Positions 55,041 through 64,000 of a stretch of DNA of 64,000 nt are shown here, piece by piece (positions within the stretch are counted from its first letter, which is position 1; each line of letters begins with the position of its first letter). A program made the translations under genes and the position numbers. The DNA lies in the NCBI GenBank assembly GCA_017991555.1, contig JAGOQM010000008.1, forward strand, positions 62,001-126,000. Reading direction: 5' to 3'. The notes beneath the pieces are model-generated. The model made no database searches, had not been told where the DNA came from, and worked only from the letters and a program-made list of their open reading frames with translations. Origin of the DNA: Neisseriaceae bacterium (GTDB lineage Bacteria > Pseudomonadota > Gammaproteobacteria > Burkholderiales > Neisseriaceae).

Positions 55041-55997
55041 ATGAACGTTACTGACTACCACGCACCGAAATGGTTAAAAGGCGGGCATTTACAAACCATT
55101 TGGTCGTCCAAATGCATCAACACACCCGCCCCACAGTATCGCCGTACCTATTTACCCACGCCGGACCAAAGCACCACCTTGGCCTGCGACTACATTGACA
55201 GCAGCCGCGCTGATGCGCCGCTGGTGGTGCTGTTTCACGGTTTAGAAGGCAGTAGCCATAGCCATTACGCCAAGGCCTTAATGAACCACGTGGCGGCCGC
55301 CAACCTTAATGGCGTGGTGGTTCACTTTCGCGGTTGTGGCAACAACATTAATCTGGGCCGGCGCGCCTACCACTCCGGCGACACCGATGAAGCCCGCTGG
55401 GTCTTGGCCCACCTCAAAAAAACCTATGCTAAAATTTATGCTGCTGGCGTGTCCCTAGGCGGCAACATGCTGGCAAAGTACATGGGCGAAGCCCGAGAAG
55501 ACGCGCTGTGCGAAGCCGCGGCGGTGATCAGCGCGCCCTTAGATCTGGTTGCGGCCAGCGATGCCCTTAGTAAGGGTTTTGCCAAAAGAGTCTACATCCC
55601 CTACTTTCTCAACACCCTCAAAAGCAATGCCAAAATTCAGTGGTCGGCGCATCCCGACCTATTTGAACTGAATTCAGTGTTGCAGGTAAAAACCCTATCC
55701 GCTTTTGACAACCTTGTGACCGCGCCAATGCACGGCTTTAAAAACGCCATGGATTACTGGACCCAGTCCAGCGCCAAGCCTTATTTACAATACATACAAA
55801 AGCCCACACTGGTCTTAAATGCGCAAAACGACCCATTTTTACCGGCCTCAGCCCTGCCCACCGCCAATATGGTCTCAAATAGTGTAACTTTATTACAACC
55901 CCAAGAAGGCGGCCACGTGGGCTTTGCCAGCGGCCCCTTCCCTGGAAATGTCAATTGGTTGCCCCAAACCATCTTGAAATTTTTCCGTTTGGCCTAA
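55041..55997 (+). CDS. YheT-family alpha/beta hydrolase
   Basis: 318 aa alpha/beta hydrolase related to E. coli YheT. N-terminal PKWLKGGHLQTIW is a family signature. VVLFHGLEGSSHSHYA gives the oxyanion region, the nucleophile Ser is in AGVSLGGNML, and the catalytic Asp and His are in NAQNDPFLPA and QEGGHVGFA. The substrate is unknown. It lies 27 bp after darP and 30 bp before trpC. Confidence 0.9.
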   Translation: MNVTDYHAPKWLKGGHLQTIWSSKCINTPAPQYRRTYLPTPDQSTTLACDYIDSSRADAPLVVLFHGLEGSSHSHYAKALMNHVAAANLNGVVVHFRGCGNNINLGRRAYHSGDTDEARWVLAHLKKTYAKIYAAGVSLGGNMLAKYMGEAREDALCEAAAVISAPLDLVAASDALSKGFAKRVYIPYFLNTLKSNAKIQWSAHPDLFELNSVLQVKTLSAFDNLVTAPMHGFKNAMDYWTQSSAKPYLQYIQKPTLVLNAQNDPFLPASALPTANMVSNSVTLLQPQEGGHVGFASGPFPGNVNWLPQTILKFFRLA

Positions 55998-56027
55998 TCA
56001 ATAACAATAACCAACAAGGAGTCTGCT

Positions 56028-56810
56028 GTGTCAGATATTTTAGAGAAGATCTTAGCCACCAAGGCCTTAGAAGTCGACCGCGACCAAAAAGCACTGCCTT
56101 TGGCTGAATTAAAAGCCCTAGCCCATGCCAAGCCGGCCCCGCGTGACTTTACCGCAGCCATCCATGCCAAGCACGCCGAAGGCCAGCCGGCCATCATTGC
56201 CGAAATTAAAAAAGCCAGCCCTTCAAAAGGCCTGATTCGCGCAGACTTTGATCCCGCTTGGATTGCGCAAGAATACGCGGCCGCCGGTGCGGCCTGCCTG
56301 TCGGTGTTAACCGATGAAGAATACTTTCAAGGCTCTTTTGAATATTTACAAGCGGCCCGTAACGCCTGTCATTTGCCTGTGCTACGCAAAGACTTTATTA
56401 TAGATGAGTATCAAATCTACCAGGCCCGCTACTGGGAGGCCGATGCCATCTTGCTCATTGCGGCCGCACTCTCTACCGAACAAATGCTGGCCTTCGAAGC
56501 GACGGCCCACGCTTTGAACATGAGCGTGCTGGTTGAGGTACACAATATGACCGAACTACAAAAGTGTACCCCTTTAACCACACCTTTATTAGGCATTAAT
56601 AACAGAGATTTACGTACATTTGACGTCAGTTTAGACAATACTCTGGTACTATTGCCCCATATTCAAAACCGTACGATTGTCACTGAAAGCGGCATCGGCT
56701 CTAAGTCTGATGTCGATTTAATGCGACGTCATGGGGTAGAGACTTTTCTGATTGGCGAGACCTTCATGAAATCTCCCAGCATAAGAGAAGCGGTTGCACA
56801 ACTGCTTTAA
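56028..56810 (+). CDS. trpC: indole-3-glycerol phosphate synthase
   Basis: Closes the indole ring in tryptophan synthesis, making the substrate of TrpA. 260 aa TIM barrel. Visible are [13 protein letters not shown] with catalytic Lys, [35 protein letters not shown] and [10 protein letters not shown] in the expected order. AAGGAG precedes the start. It is separate from trpF-trpB-trpA at 29-31.5 kb, as usual in Neisseriales, where the pathway genes are scattered. Confidence 0.96.
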   Translation: MSDILEKILATKALEVDRDQKALPLAELKALAHAKPAPRDFTAAIHAKHAEGQPAIIAEIKKASPSKGLIRADFDPAWIAQEYAAAGAACLSVLTDEEYFQGSFEYLQAARNACHLPVLRKDFIIDEYQIYQARYWEADAILLIAAALSTEQMLAFEATAHALNMSVLVEVHNMTELQKCTPLTTPLLGINNRDLRTFDVSLDNTLVLLPHIQNRTIVTESGIGSKSDVDLMRRHGVETFLIGETFMKSPSIREAVAQLL

Positions 56811-56921
56811 TAAGCGCAAAATTGACTTAAATCATATCTTTGCAGGTGTTTATTGCCATATTTCATAATGATGCCGCATTTAATTATCTGGTCGTCATTA
56901 ATGGCAGTGACAAAATTTAAG

Positions 56922-56948
56922 GCTTAACCATGCACAACATGGTTAAGC
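56922..56948 (+). promoter_or_regulatory. perfect 11-bp inverted repeat in map leader
   Basis: GCTTAACCATG / CATGGTTAAGC separated by CACAA, 23 bp before the map start. There is no T-run, so it is not an intrinsic terminator. It could be an operator, or an RNA hairpin just upstream of the ribosome binding site. Confidence 0.5.
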
Positions 56949-56971
56949 AATAGGAAATAGGTACTTCATCA

Positions 56972-57760
56972 ATGTCTGTACACATTAAAACAGAAGCTGA
57001 AATTCAAAAAATGCGTGAAGCGGGCCAATTGGCCGCCCAGTTGTTAGATTACATTACTCCGTTTGTTAAAGTGGGCGTGACCACAAATGAACTAAATCAA
57101 CTGGCGCATGACTATCAAGTAAACGTACAAGGTGTCACTCCAGCAACTTTAAATTACGCACCCGAAGGCTGCACGCCTTTTCCGAAGTCAATGTGCACTT
57201 CGATCAATCACGTCATTTGTCACGGCATTCCCGATGACAAACCCTTAAAAAATGGTGACGCCATGAACATCGACGTCACCATCATCACTAAAGAAGGCTG
57301 GCACGGCGATTCCAGCCGCATGTTTTTAGTGGGCAAAGTAGCCCCTCACGTTGAACGCCTCGCACGCATCACGCACGAATGCATGATGTTGGGCATAGAA
57401 GAGGTTAAGCCTGGCGCAACGTTAGGGGACATAGGTTTCGCGATTCAGCAACACGCGGAAAGCAGTGGCTACTCAGTGGTTCAAGAGTTTTGTGGCCACG
57501 GCATCGGTCTTAATTTCCACGAAGCACCACAAGTGGTTCATTATGGCCAAAGAGGTACCGGCATGACGCTAGAACCGGGCATGATCTTCACGATTGAACC
57601 GATGATCAACCAGGGCAAGAGACACTTGCGTATTTTAGCCGACGGCTGGACGGTAGTAACGAAAGACCGCTCTTTGTCAGCACAGTGGGAACACATGGTG
57701 GTTGTGACAGAAACAGGCTATGAAATCTTAACCATAAGCCCAATGACACAGCAACCTTAA
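56972..57760 (+). CDS. map: methionine aminopeptidase, type I
   Basis: Removes the initiator methionine from nascent proteins. 262 aa. The five metal ligands are visible: Asp101 and Asp113 (MNIDVTIITKEGWHGD), His176 (CGHGIGL), Glu209 (FTIEPM) and Glu240 (SAQWEHMV), with His84 (VICHGIPD) at the substrate site. There is no N-terminal SH3 motif, as for type Ia. It is not next to rpsB here, unlike in many bacteria. An SD-like AGGAAATAGG lies about 11 nt upstream. Confidence 0.96.
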   Translation: MSVHIKTEAEIQKMREAGQLAAQLLDYITPFVKVGVTTNELNQLAHDYQVNVQGVTPATLNYAPEGCTPFPKSMCTSINHVICHGIPDDKPLKNGDAMNIDVTIITKEGWHGDSSRMFLVGKVAPHVERLARITHECMMLGIEEVKPGATLGDIGFAIQQHAESSGYSVVQEFCGHGIGLNFHEAPQVVHYGQRGTGMTLEPGMIFTIEPMINQGKRHLRILADGWTVVTKDRSLSAQWEHMVVVTETGYEILTISPMTQQP

Positions 57761-57771
57761 TTACCATTTGT

Positions 57772-57800
57772 TTGACAAAAGTTCTTTCCTAAATTAACAA
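57772..57800 (+). promoter_or_regulatory. candidate promoter in the AT-rich region before the XRE gene
   Basis: Perfect TTGACA at 57772-57777 and TAACAA 17 bp later. The following 100 bases are extremely AT-rich, with AATAATATTATATTATT (57803-57819) forming a 7-bp inverted repeat that could be an operator for the regulator downstream. Confidence 0.4.
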
Positions 57801-57901
57801 TAAATAATATTATATTATTACTCTCTCATTTTTGGATATATATTGCGTATATTTAAAAATAACACACATACTTTCTATTAATATGATAAAGGAAAACAAG
57901 C

Positions 57902-58195
57902 ATGAAAGCTTTTGATAAAATCGAAAACCCAAGAGACATACGCAAACGTCTTGGCATGAACCAACAAGAGTTCTGGAGCCAAATCGGTGTGACTCAATCA
58001 GGTGGTTCTCGTTATGAGTCAGGCCGGAATATCCCTAAACCCGTTCGCGAATTGCTACGTTTGGTGCACATTGAACGCATCGACTTGGCAAAAGCCAGCC
58101 GTGAAGACCTAGAAATCTCTCACTTGCTGAAAGAACAAAACCCAGATCTTTACAAAACTCTAAAAAAAGCAGCAAAATCTAAGATCGCTGGTTAA
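57902..58195 (+). CDS. small XRE-type helix-turn-helix regulator
   Basis: 97 aa. An XRE-like HTH occupies residues about 10-62: NPRDIRKRLGMNQQEFWSQI, then GVTQSGGSRYESGRNIPKPV as the recognition helix region, then a helical C-terminus ending in KKAAKSKIAG. The WSQIGVTQSGGSRYESGR signature is characteristic of a small regulator group in Betaproteobacteria. ATAAAGGAAAACAAGC precedes the ATG. The strongly AT-rich upstream region with inverted repeats suggests autoregulation. Targets are unknown. Confidence 0.8.
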   Translation: MKAFDKIENPRDIRKRLGMNQQEFWSQIGVTQSGGSRYESGRNIPKPVRELLRLVHIERIDLAKASREDLEISHLLKEQNPDLYKTLKKAAKSKIAG

Positions 58196-58199
58196 GCAG

Positions 58200-58230
58200 A
58201 AAAACCCAATCGTTATGATTGGGTTTTTTA
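58200..58230 (+). terminator. terminator of the XRE regulator gene
   Basis: AAAACCCAATC / GATTGGGTTTT perfect stem with a 5-nt loop and T6. Confidence 0.9.
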
Positions 58231-58250
58231 TGGGCCATTAAATCAAGCCG

Positions 58251-59099
58251 CTAGCCACGACTGCGCCCGGTAATGATGCCGCTGAACACAATGATCACCA
58301 TCGCCAACACCTCTGGCATACTAATCCCATCCCCCAGCCACAGCACGCCCAACAGCGTTGAAAACACCACGTTCAAATAAGACAATGCCGCCACCAAATA
58401 CTTGCGCCCAACCTTATACGCCCGCGTCATGGACATCTGTCCCGCTGTGGCGGTGACGCCAAGCCCAAGCAAATACCACACGTTTTCCCAAGTCACCGCA
58501 TGCCAACCATCAAAGGTCGCCAATAACGCACCCATGACGGTACACACCACCGAAAAATAAAACACGATGCGCCATTCTTCTTCGCCCATCTTGGTCAATT
58601 CGCGCACCTGCAAATAAGCCCATCCCGCAAAAAAACCCGCGGCCAAACCCACTAAGCCATACCATAATTGATCTTCGCCCATGGTCGGTCGCAGCAATAA
58701 GGCCACGCCCACAAAACCCAACACCAAACCCAATACCACCCCGCGCGAAAGGTGTTCTTTCAGCACGATCACCGATAGAATCGCCAAGGCCATTGGTGAG
58801 GTATAGTTCAGCGTAACCGCCGTGGCCAAGGGCAGATGCACCAAGGCATAAAAAAAGCATAAAATGCCTAAGCTACCCGCAATGCCCCGACCAATATGGG
58901 CTTTAACGTGCGGCGTATAAAACGAATAGCCTCGAGCCAAGGCCAAACCACCCAAAAAAACGACCCCAAACGCGGTCCGCCAAAATGTCAATTCAAACGG
59001 GCCAAAGTAAGCCGAGCCCGCCTTCACAAAAGCCCCCATCAGCGAAAAGCAGATCGCTGTGACCACCATCCAACCAGAACCCAACGTGATTGCCTTCAT
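58251..59099 (-). CDS. EamA/DMT-family transporter
   Basis: 282 aa, ten hydrophobic helices in two EamA repeats. The first repeat opens GWMVVTAICFSLMGAFVKAG, has WRTAFGVVFLGGLAL and ends near LNYTSPMALAILSVIVLKE. The second starts around LWYGLVGLAAGFFAGWAYL and ends LNVVFSTLLGVLWLGD. The LNYTSP...KE pattern places it in the drug/metabolite transporter group (RhaT/RarD relatives); the substrate is unknown. I start at 59099 (MKAITLGSG), with GAGG upstream. Confidence 0.87.
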   Translation of the reverse strand: MKAITLGSGWMVVTAICFSLMGAFVKAGSAYFGPFELTFWRTAFGVVFLGGLALARGYSFYTPHVKAHIGRGIAGSLGILCFFYALVHLPLATAVTLNYTSPMALAILSVIVLKEHLSRGVVLGLVLGFVGVALLLRPTMGEDQLWYGLVGLAAGFFAGWAYLQVRELTKMGEEEWRIVFYFSVVCTVMGALLATFDGWHAVTWENVWYLLGLGVTATAGQMSMTRAYKVGRKYLVAALSYLNVVFSTLLGVLWLGDGISMPEVLAMVIIVFSGIITGRSRG

Positions 59100-59131
59100 T
59101 TTCCTTGCCTCTATCTTGCCTGCATGATGCG

Positions 59132-59163
59132 AAAAAAAAGCCACCCATGACGGGTGACTTTTT
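59132..59163 (-). terminator. terminator of the eno-ftsB unit
   Basis: On the minus strand GTCACCC / GGGTGGC around a GTCAT loop, with a T8 tail, 13 bp past the ftsB stop. Confidence 0.82.
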
Positions 59164-59175
59164 CACGACGCTTAA

Positions 59176-59445
59176 TTATTCTTTAATCCGGTAAAAAACC
59201 TCACCTTGACCAATATAACCCATTTCATCCCGGGCTACCTCAGAAATGGCGTCTTTACCTTCTTTAAAATCTTGAATGTCTGCTTCGATTTCTTTATTAC
59301 GCTGGGTGAGTTTCTCCACGTTGTCATTTTGAATCACGGCATTTTCTTGCAAACGCCAAACGTCCTGCCAGCCGCCTTTGTCTAACCAGAGGCGCTGTTG
59401 GAACCACACCAAAACCACCAATAGAAAAACGGTCACCCATCTCAT
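59176..59445 (-). CDS. ftsB: cell division protein FtsB
   Basis: Bitopic septal protein of the FtsQLB complex. 89 aa: N-terminal membrane helix WVTVFLLVVLVWFQQRLWL, then a periplasmic coiled coil (LQENAVIQNDNVEKLTQRNK...IEADIQDFKEG, heptad pattern), and the conserved end ARDEMGYIGQGEVFYRI. It lies 17 bp after eno, the order usual in Beta- and Gammaproteobacteria. Confidence 0.92.
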   Translation of the reverse strand: MRWVTVFLLVVLVWFQQRLWLDKGGWQDVWRLQENAVIQNDNVEKLTQRNKEIEADIQDFKEGKDAISEVARDEMGYIGQGEVFYRIKE

Positions 59446-59462
59446 AAAGCCATCCTAATCAA

Positions 59463-60758
<1,296 letters not shown>

Positions 60759-60813
60759 TCATTAAATAAGCTTGTGAGGCAGCGTTTCCCACCCTGCCCC
60801 AACCAAGTAAAAC

Positions 60814-61281
60814 TCAAAAAAAGGTATCGCTGGCGCTGGCCATCAGGCCCAGCTCTGCCAACAGCCCACTCAAAGGGGCATCGTCTGCGCTTTGGCTCAG
60901 GAACACAATGTATTCATCCATTGAGGTTTCCATCCGCCACAGGGTTAGGCCATAGGCTTCAAAAGCACTTTGCACCTGCGGCATCGCCGCTTCAACGTAA
61001 TCATCATCAAACACCAGCTCAGACAAAAGCTCATCGCTTAAGCCTACTCGGCTGGTCATTTCTTCAATACCGGCCATAAAGCCATCAAAGTCTTTCCAAT
61101 CGACGCGAAACGCTTTGTCTATTGGCAACACTTCGGTCAACACAAAGTGCAAGGGCATGTCGTCGTTTAACAGACGCTCTCGCACTTGCTCAAACTCTCC
61201 CGGCACCTGGCTTTCGTCATCGAAGGCCAGCAGCTGCAAAAAATGCACCAAATGCTCTGGGTTAATAAATGCCACATCCAT
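60814..61281 (-). CDS. acidic conserved protein between kdsA and eno, unknown
   Basis: 155 aa, strongly acidic (many DD/DE pairs) and soluble. It begins MDVAFINPEHLVHFLQLLAF, contains DKAFRVDWKDFDGF and LSELVFDDDYVEAAMPQVQ, and ends in a hydrophobic helix LSGLLAELGLMASAS. A gene of unknown function sits in the same place in Neisseria. No catalytic motif is recognised. Its transcript is separated from kdsA by a terminator-like hairpin and followed 67 bp later by eno. Confidence 0.7.
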   Translation of the reverse strand: MDVAFINPEHLVHFLQLLAFDDESQVPGEFEQVRERLLNDDMPLHFVLTEVLPIDKAFRVDWKDFDGFMAGIEEMTSRVGLSDELLSELVFDDDYVEAAMPQVQSAFEAYGLTLWRMETSMDEYIVFLSQSADDAPLSGLLAELGLMASASDTFF

Positions 61282-61298
61282 AGTCAGCCCTTGGCATG

Positions 61299-61333
61299 AA
61301 AAATCGTCTGTTTAGGTTAGTAAACAGACGATT
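61299..61333 (-). terminator. 13-bp perfect stem terminator after kdsA
   Basis: On the minus strand AATCGTCTGTTTA and TAAACAGACGATT around a short loop, followed by TTTTT (61297-61301). It lies directly after the kdsA stop. Confidence 0.82.
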
Positions 61334-61336
61334 AAG

Positions 61337-62188
61337 CTACACACTGTGTTCAATAAATCCTTGAGCCTTTACCAATCGATCCAGTTCGATCAGCGTGCTC
61401 AATAAATCACTCATTTTATCTAATGGCCAAGCGTTAGGCCCGTCCGACTTCGCCTTACTTGGGTCGGGGTGGGTTTCCATAAACACCCCGGCCACGCCAG
61501 AAGCCACGGCGGCACGCGCCAGCACCGGCACAAATTCACGACGTCCACCAGAAGTACCGCCTTGGGCACCTGGCAGCTGCACGGAGTGAGTGGCATCAAA
61601 CACCACAGGGCACTGGGTGCCACGCATGATCATTAACGAGCGCATGTCCGACACCAGGTTATGATAGCCAAAGCTGGCACCGCGCTCACACACCATGAAT
61701 GAATCTTCTGGCAAACCTTTGGCCTTGGCCGCAGAACGCGCTTTCTCAATCACATTGCCCATGTCTTCTGGCGCCATAAACTGACCTTTTTTAATGTTCA
61801 CCGGCTTGCCCGATTGGGCCACCGCGTGAATAAAGTCGGTCTGACGCGCCAAGAAAGCGGGGGTTTGCAACACGTCCACCACCTCAGCCACCATGGGAAT
61901 CTCTTCCGTGGTGTGTACATCGGTCAAGATGGGTACTTGAATTTGGCGCTTTACTTCAGACAAAATGCGCAACCCTTCATCCATCCCTAGCCCACGGAAA
62001 GACGCATCGCTAGAGCGATTGGCCTTGTCGTAGCTTGATTTATAAATAAACGGAATGCCCAACGCGTCGGTCAGCTCTTTCAATCGACCGGCCGTATCCA
62101 AAGCCATTTGTTCGCTCTCGATCACGCATGGACCCGCAATCAAAAACAAGGGGTGGTCTAAACCCACCTCAAAGCCACATAACTTCAT
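61337..62188 (-). CDS. kdsA: 3-deoxy-D-manno-octulosonate 8-phosphate synthase
   Basis: Makes KDO-8-P from arabinose 5-phosphate and PEP for the lipopolysaccharide core. 283 aa TIM barrel. [22 protein letters not shown] (Asn57, marking the metal-independent class), [11 protein letters not shown] and THSVQLPG are as in the E. coli enzyme; PNAWPLDKM is near the C-terminus. The start at 62188 has AGGAG 6 nt upstream; an ATG two codons earlier abuts the SD. It follows pyrG by 21 bp. Confidence 0.95.
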   Translation of the reverse strand: MKLCGFEVGLDHPLFLIAGPCVIESEQMALDTAGRLKELTDALGIPFIYKSSYDKANRSSDASFRGLGMDEGLRILSEVKRQIQVPILTDVHTTEEIPMVAEVVDVLQTPAFLARQTDFIHAVAQSGKPVNIKKGQFMAPEDMGNVIEKARSAAKAKGLPEDSFMVCERGASFGYHNLVSDMRSLMIMRGTQCPVVFDATHSVQLPGAQGGTSGGRREFVPVLARAAVASGVAGVFMETHPDPSKAKSDGPNAWPLDKMSDLLSTLIELDRLVKAQGFIEHSV

Positions 62189-62209
62189 ACCCATCTCCTA
62201 ACAAAACAA

Positions 62210-64000
<1,791 letters not shown>

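Overview
The window is about 64 kb of a chromosome that reads as a member of the Neisseriales/Neisseriaceae (Betaproteobacteria), with moderate GC and very dense coding. The evidence is protein similarity and gene order typical of Neisseria: yceD-rpmF-plsX-fabH-fabD-fabG; frr-uppS-cdsA-dxr-rseP-bamA-skp-lpxD-fabZ-lpxA-lpxB-rnhB; yciB-bolA-parvulin; kdsA-unknown-eno-ftsB. No abundant 12-mer DNA uptake sequence stands out by eye, so the genus is left open. Almost everything is chromosomal core. There is no phage, CRISPR array, rRNA or recognisable tRNA.

Layout. 1-4.6 kb: fatty acid/phospholipid synthesis operon on the minus strand, with L32 and YceD. 4.6-5.9 kb: maf and an RsmI-like methyltransferase on the plus strand. 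5.9-7.1 kb: an accessory patch with a dispersed-repeat-like intergenic block and a 5'-truncated IS3-family transposase. 7.1-12.1 kb: amiC-tsaE, murI, an SRPBCC protein, a zinc alcohol dehydrogenase and a membrane-protein remnant. 12.1-26.4 kb: one long minus-strand envelope and translation cluster (rpsB, tsf, pyrH, frr, uppS, cdsA, dxr, rseP, bamA, skp, lpxD, fabZ, lpxA, lpxB, rnhB), covering undecaprenyl carrier, isoprenoid, lipid A and outer-membrane assembly. 26.6-32.3 kb: a tiny membrane protein, 5-formyl-THF cyclo-ligase, a membrane protein, then accD-trpA-trpB-trpF-truA. 32.5-38.6 kb: yciB, bolA, three tandem parvulin-like secreted proteins, and clpB behind a clear heat-shock promoter.

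38.6-54.4 kb is more accessory: amidase, DHA2 drug exporter, 4-hydroxybenzoate hydroxylase, L-asparaginase, a VUT-family transporter coupled to a degenerate QueF-like protein, a cysteine-cluster protein, two tandem membrane paralogues, a long KAS III with CoaD, an NlpC/P60 peptidase, a UbiB-family kinase, a BI-1 protein, DsbB and PmbA. 54.5-64 kb: darP, a YheT hydrolase, trpC, map, a small XRE regulator, an EamA transporter, then ftsB-eno-unknown-kdsA-pyrG on the minus strand.

The most interesting candidate is the pair at 44.2-45.15 kb. A queuosine-precursor-transporter-like protein is followed one base later by a T-fold protein that keeps the QueF nucleophilic cysteine but has lost both lysines of the NADPH-binding motif and the acid/base aspartate. 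It could be an undescribed deazaguanine-handling enzyme.
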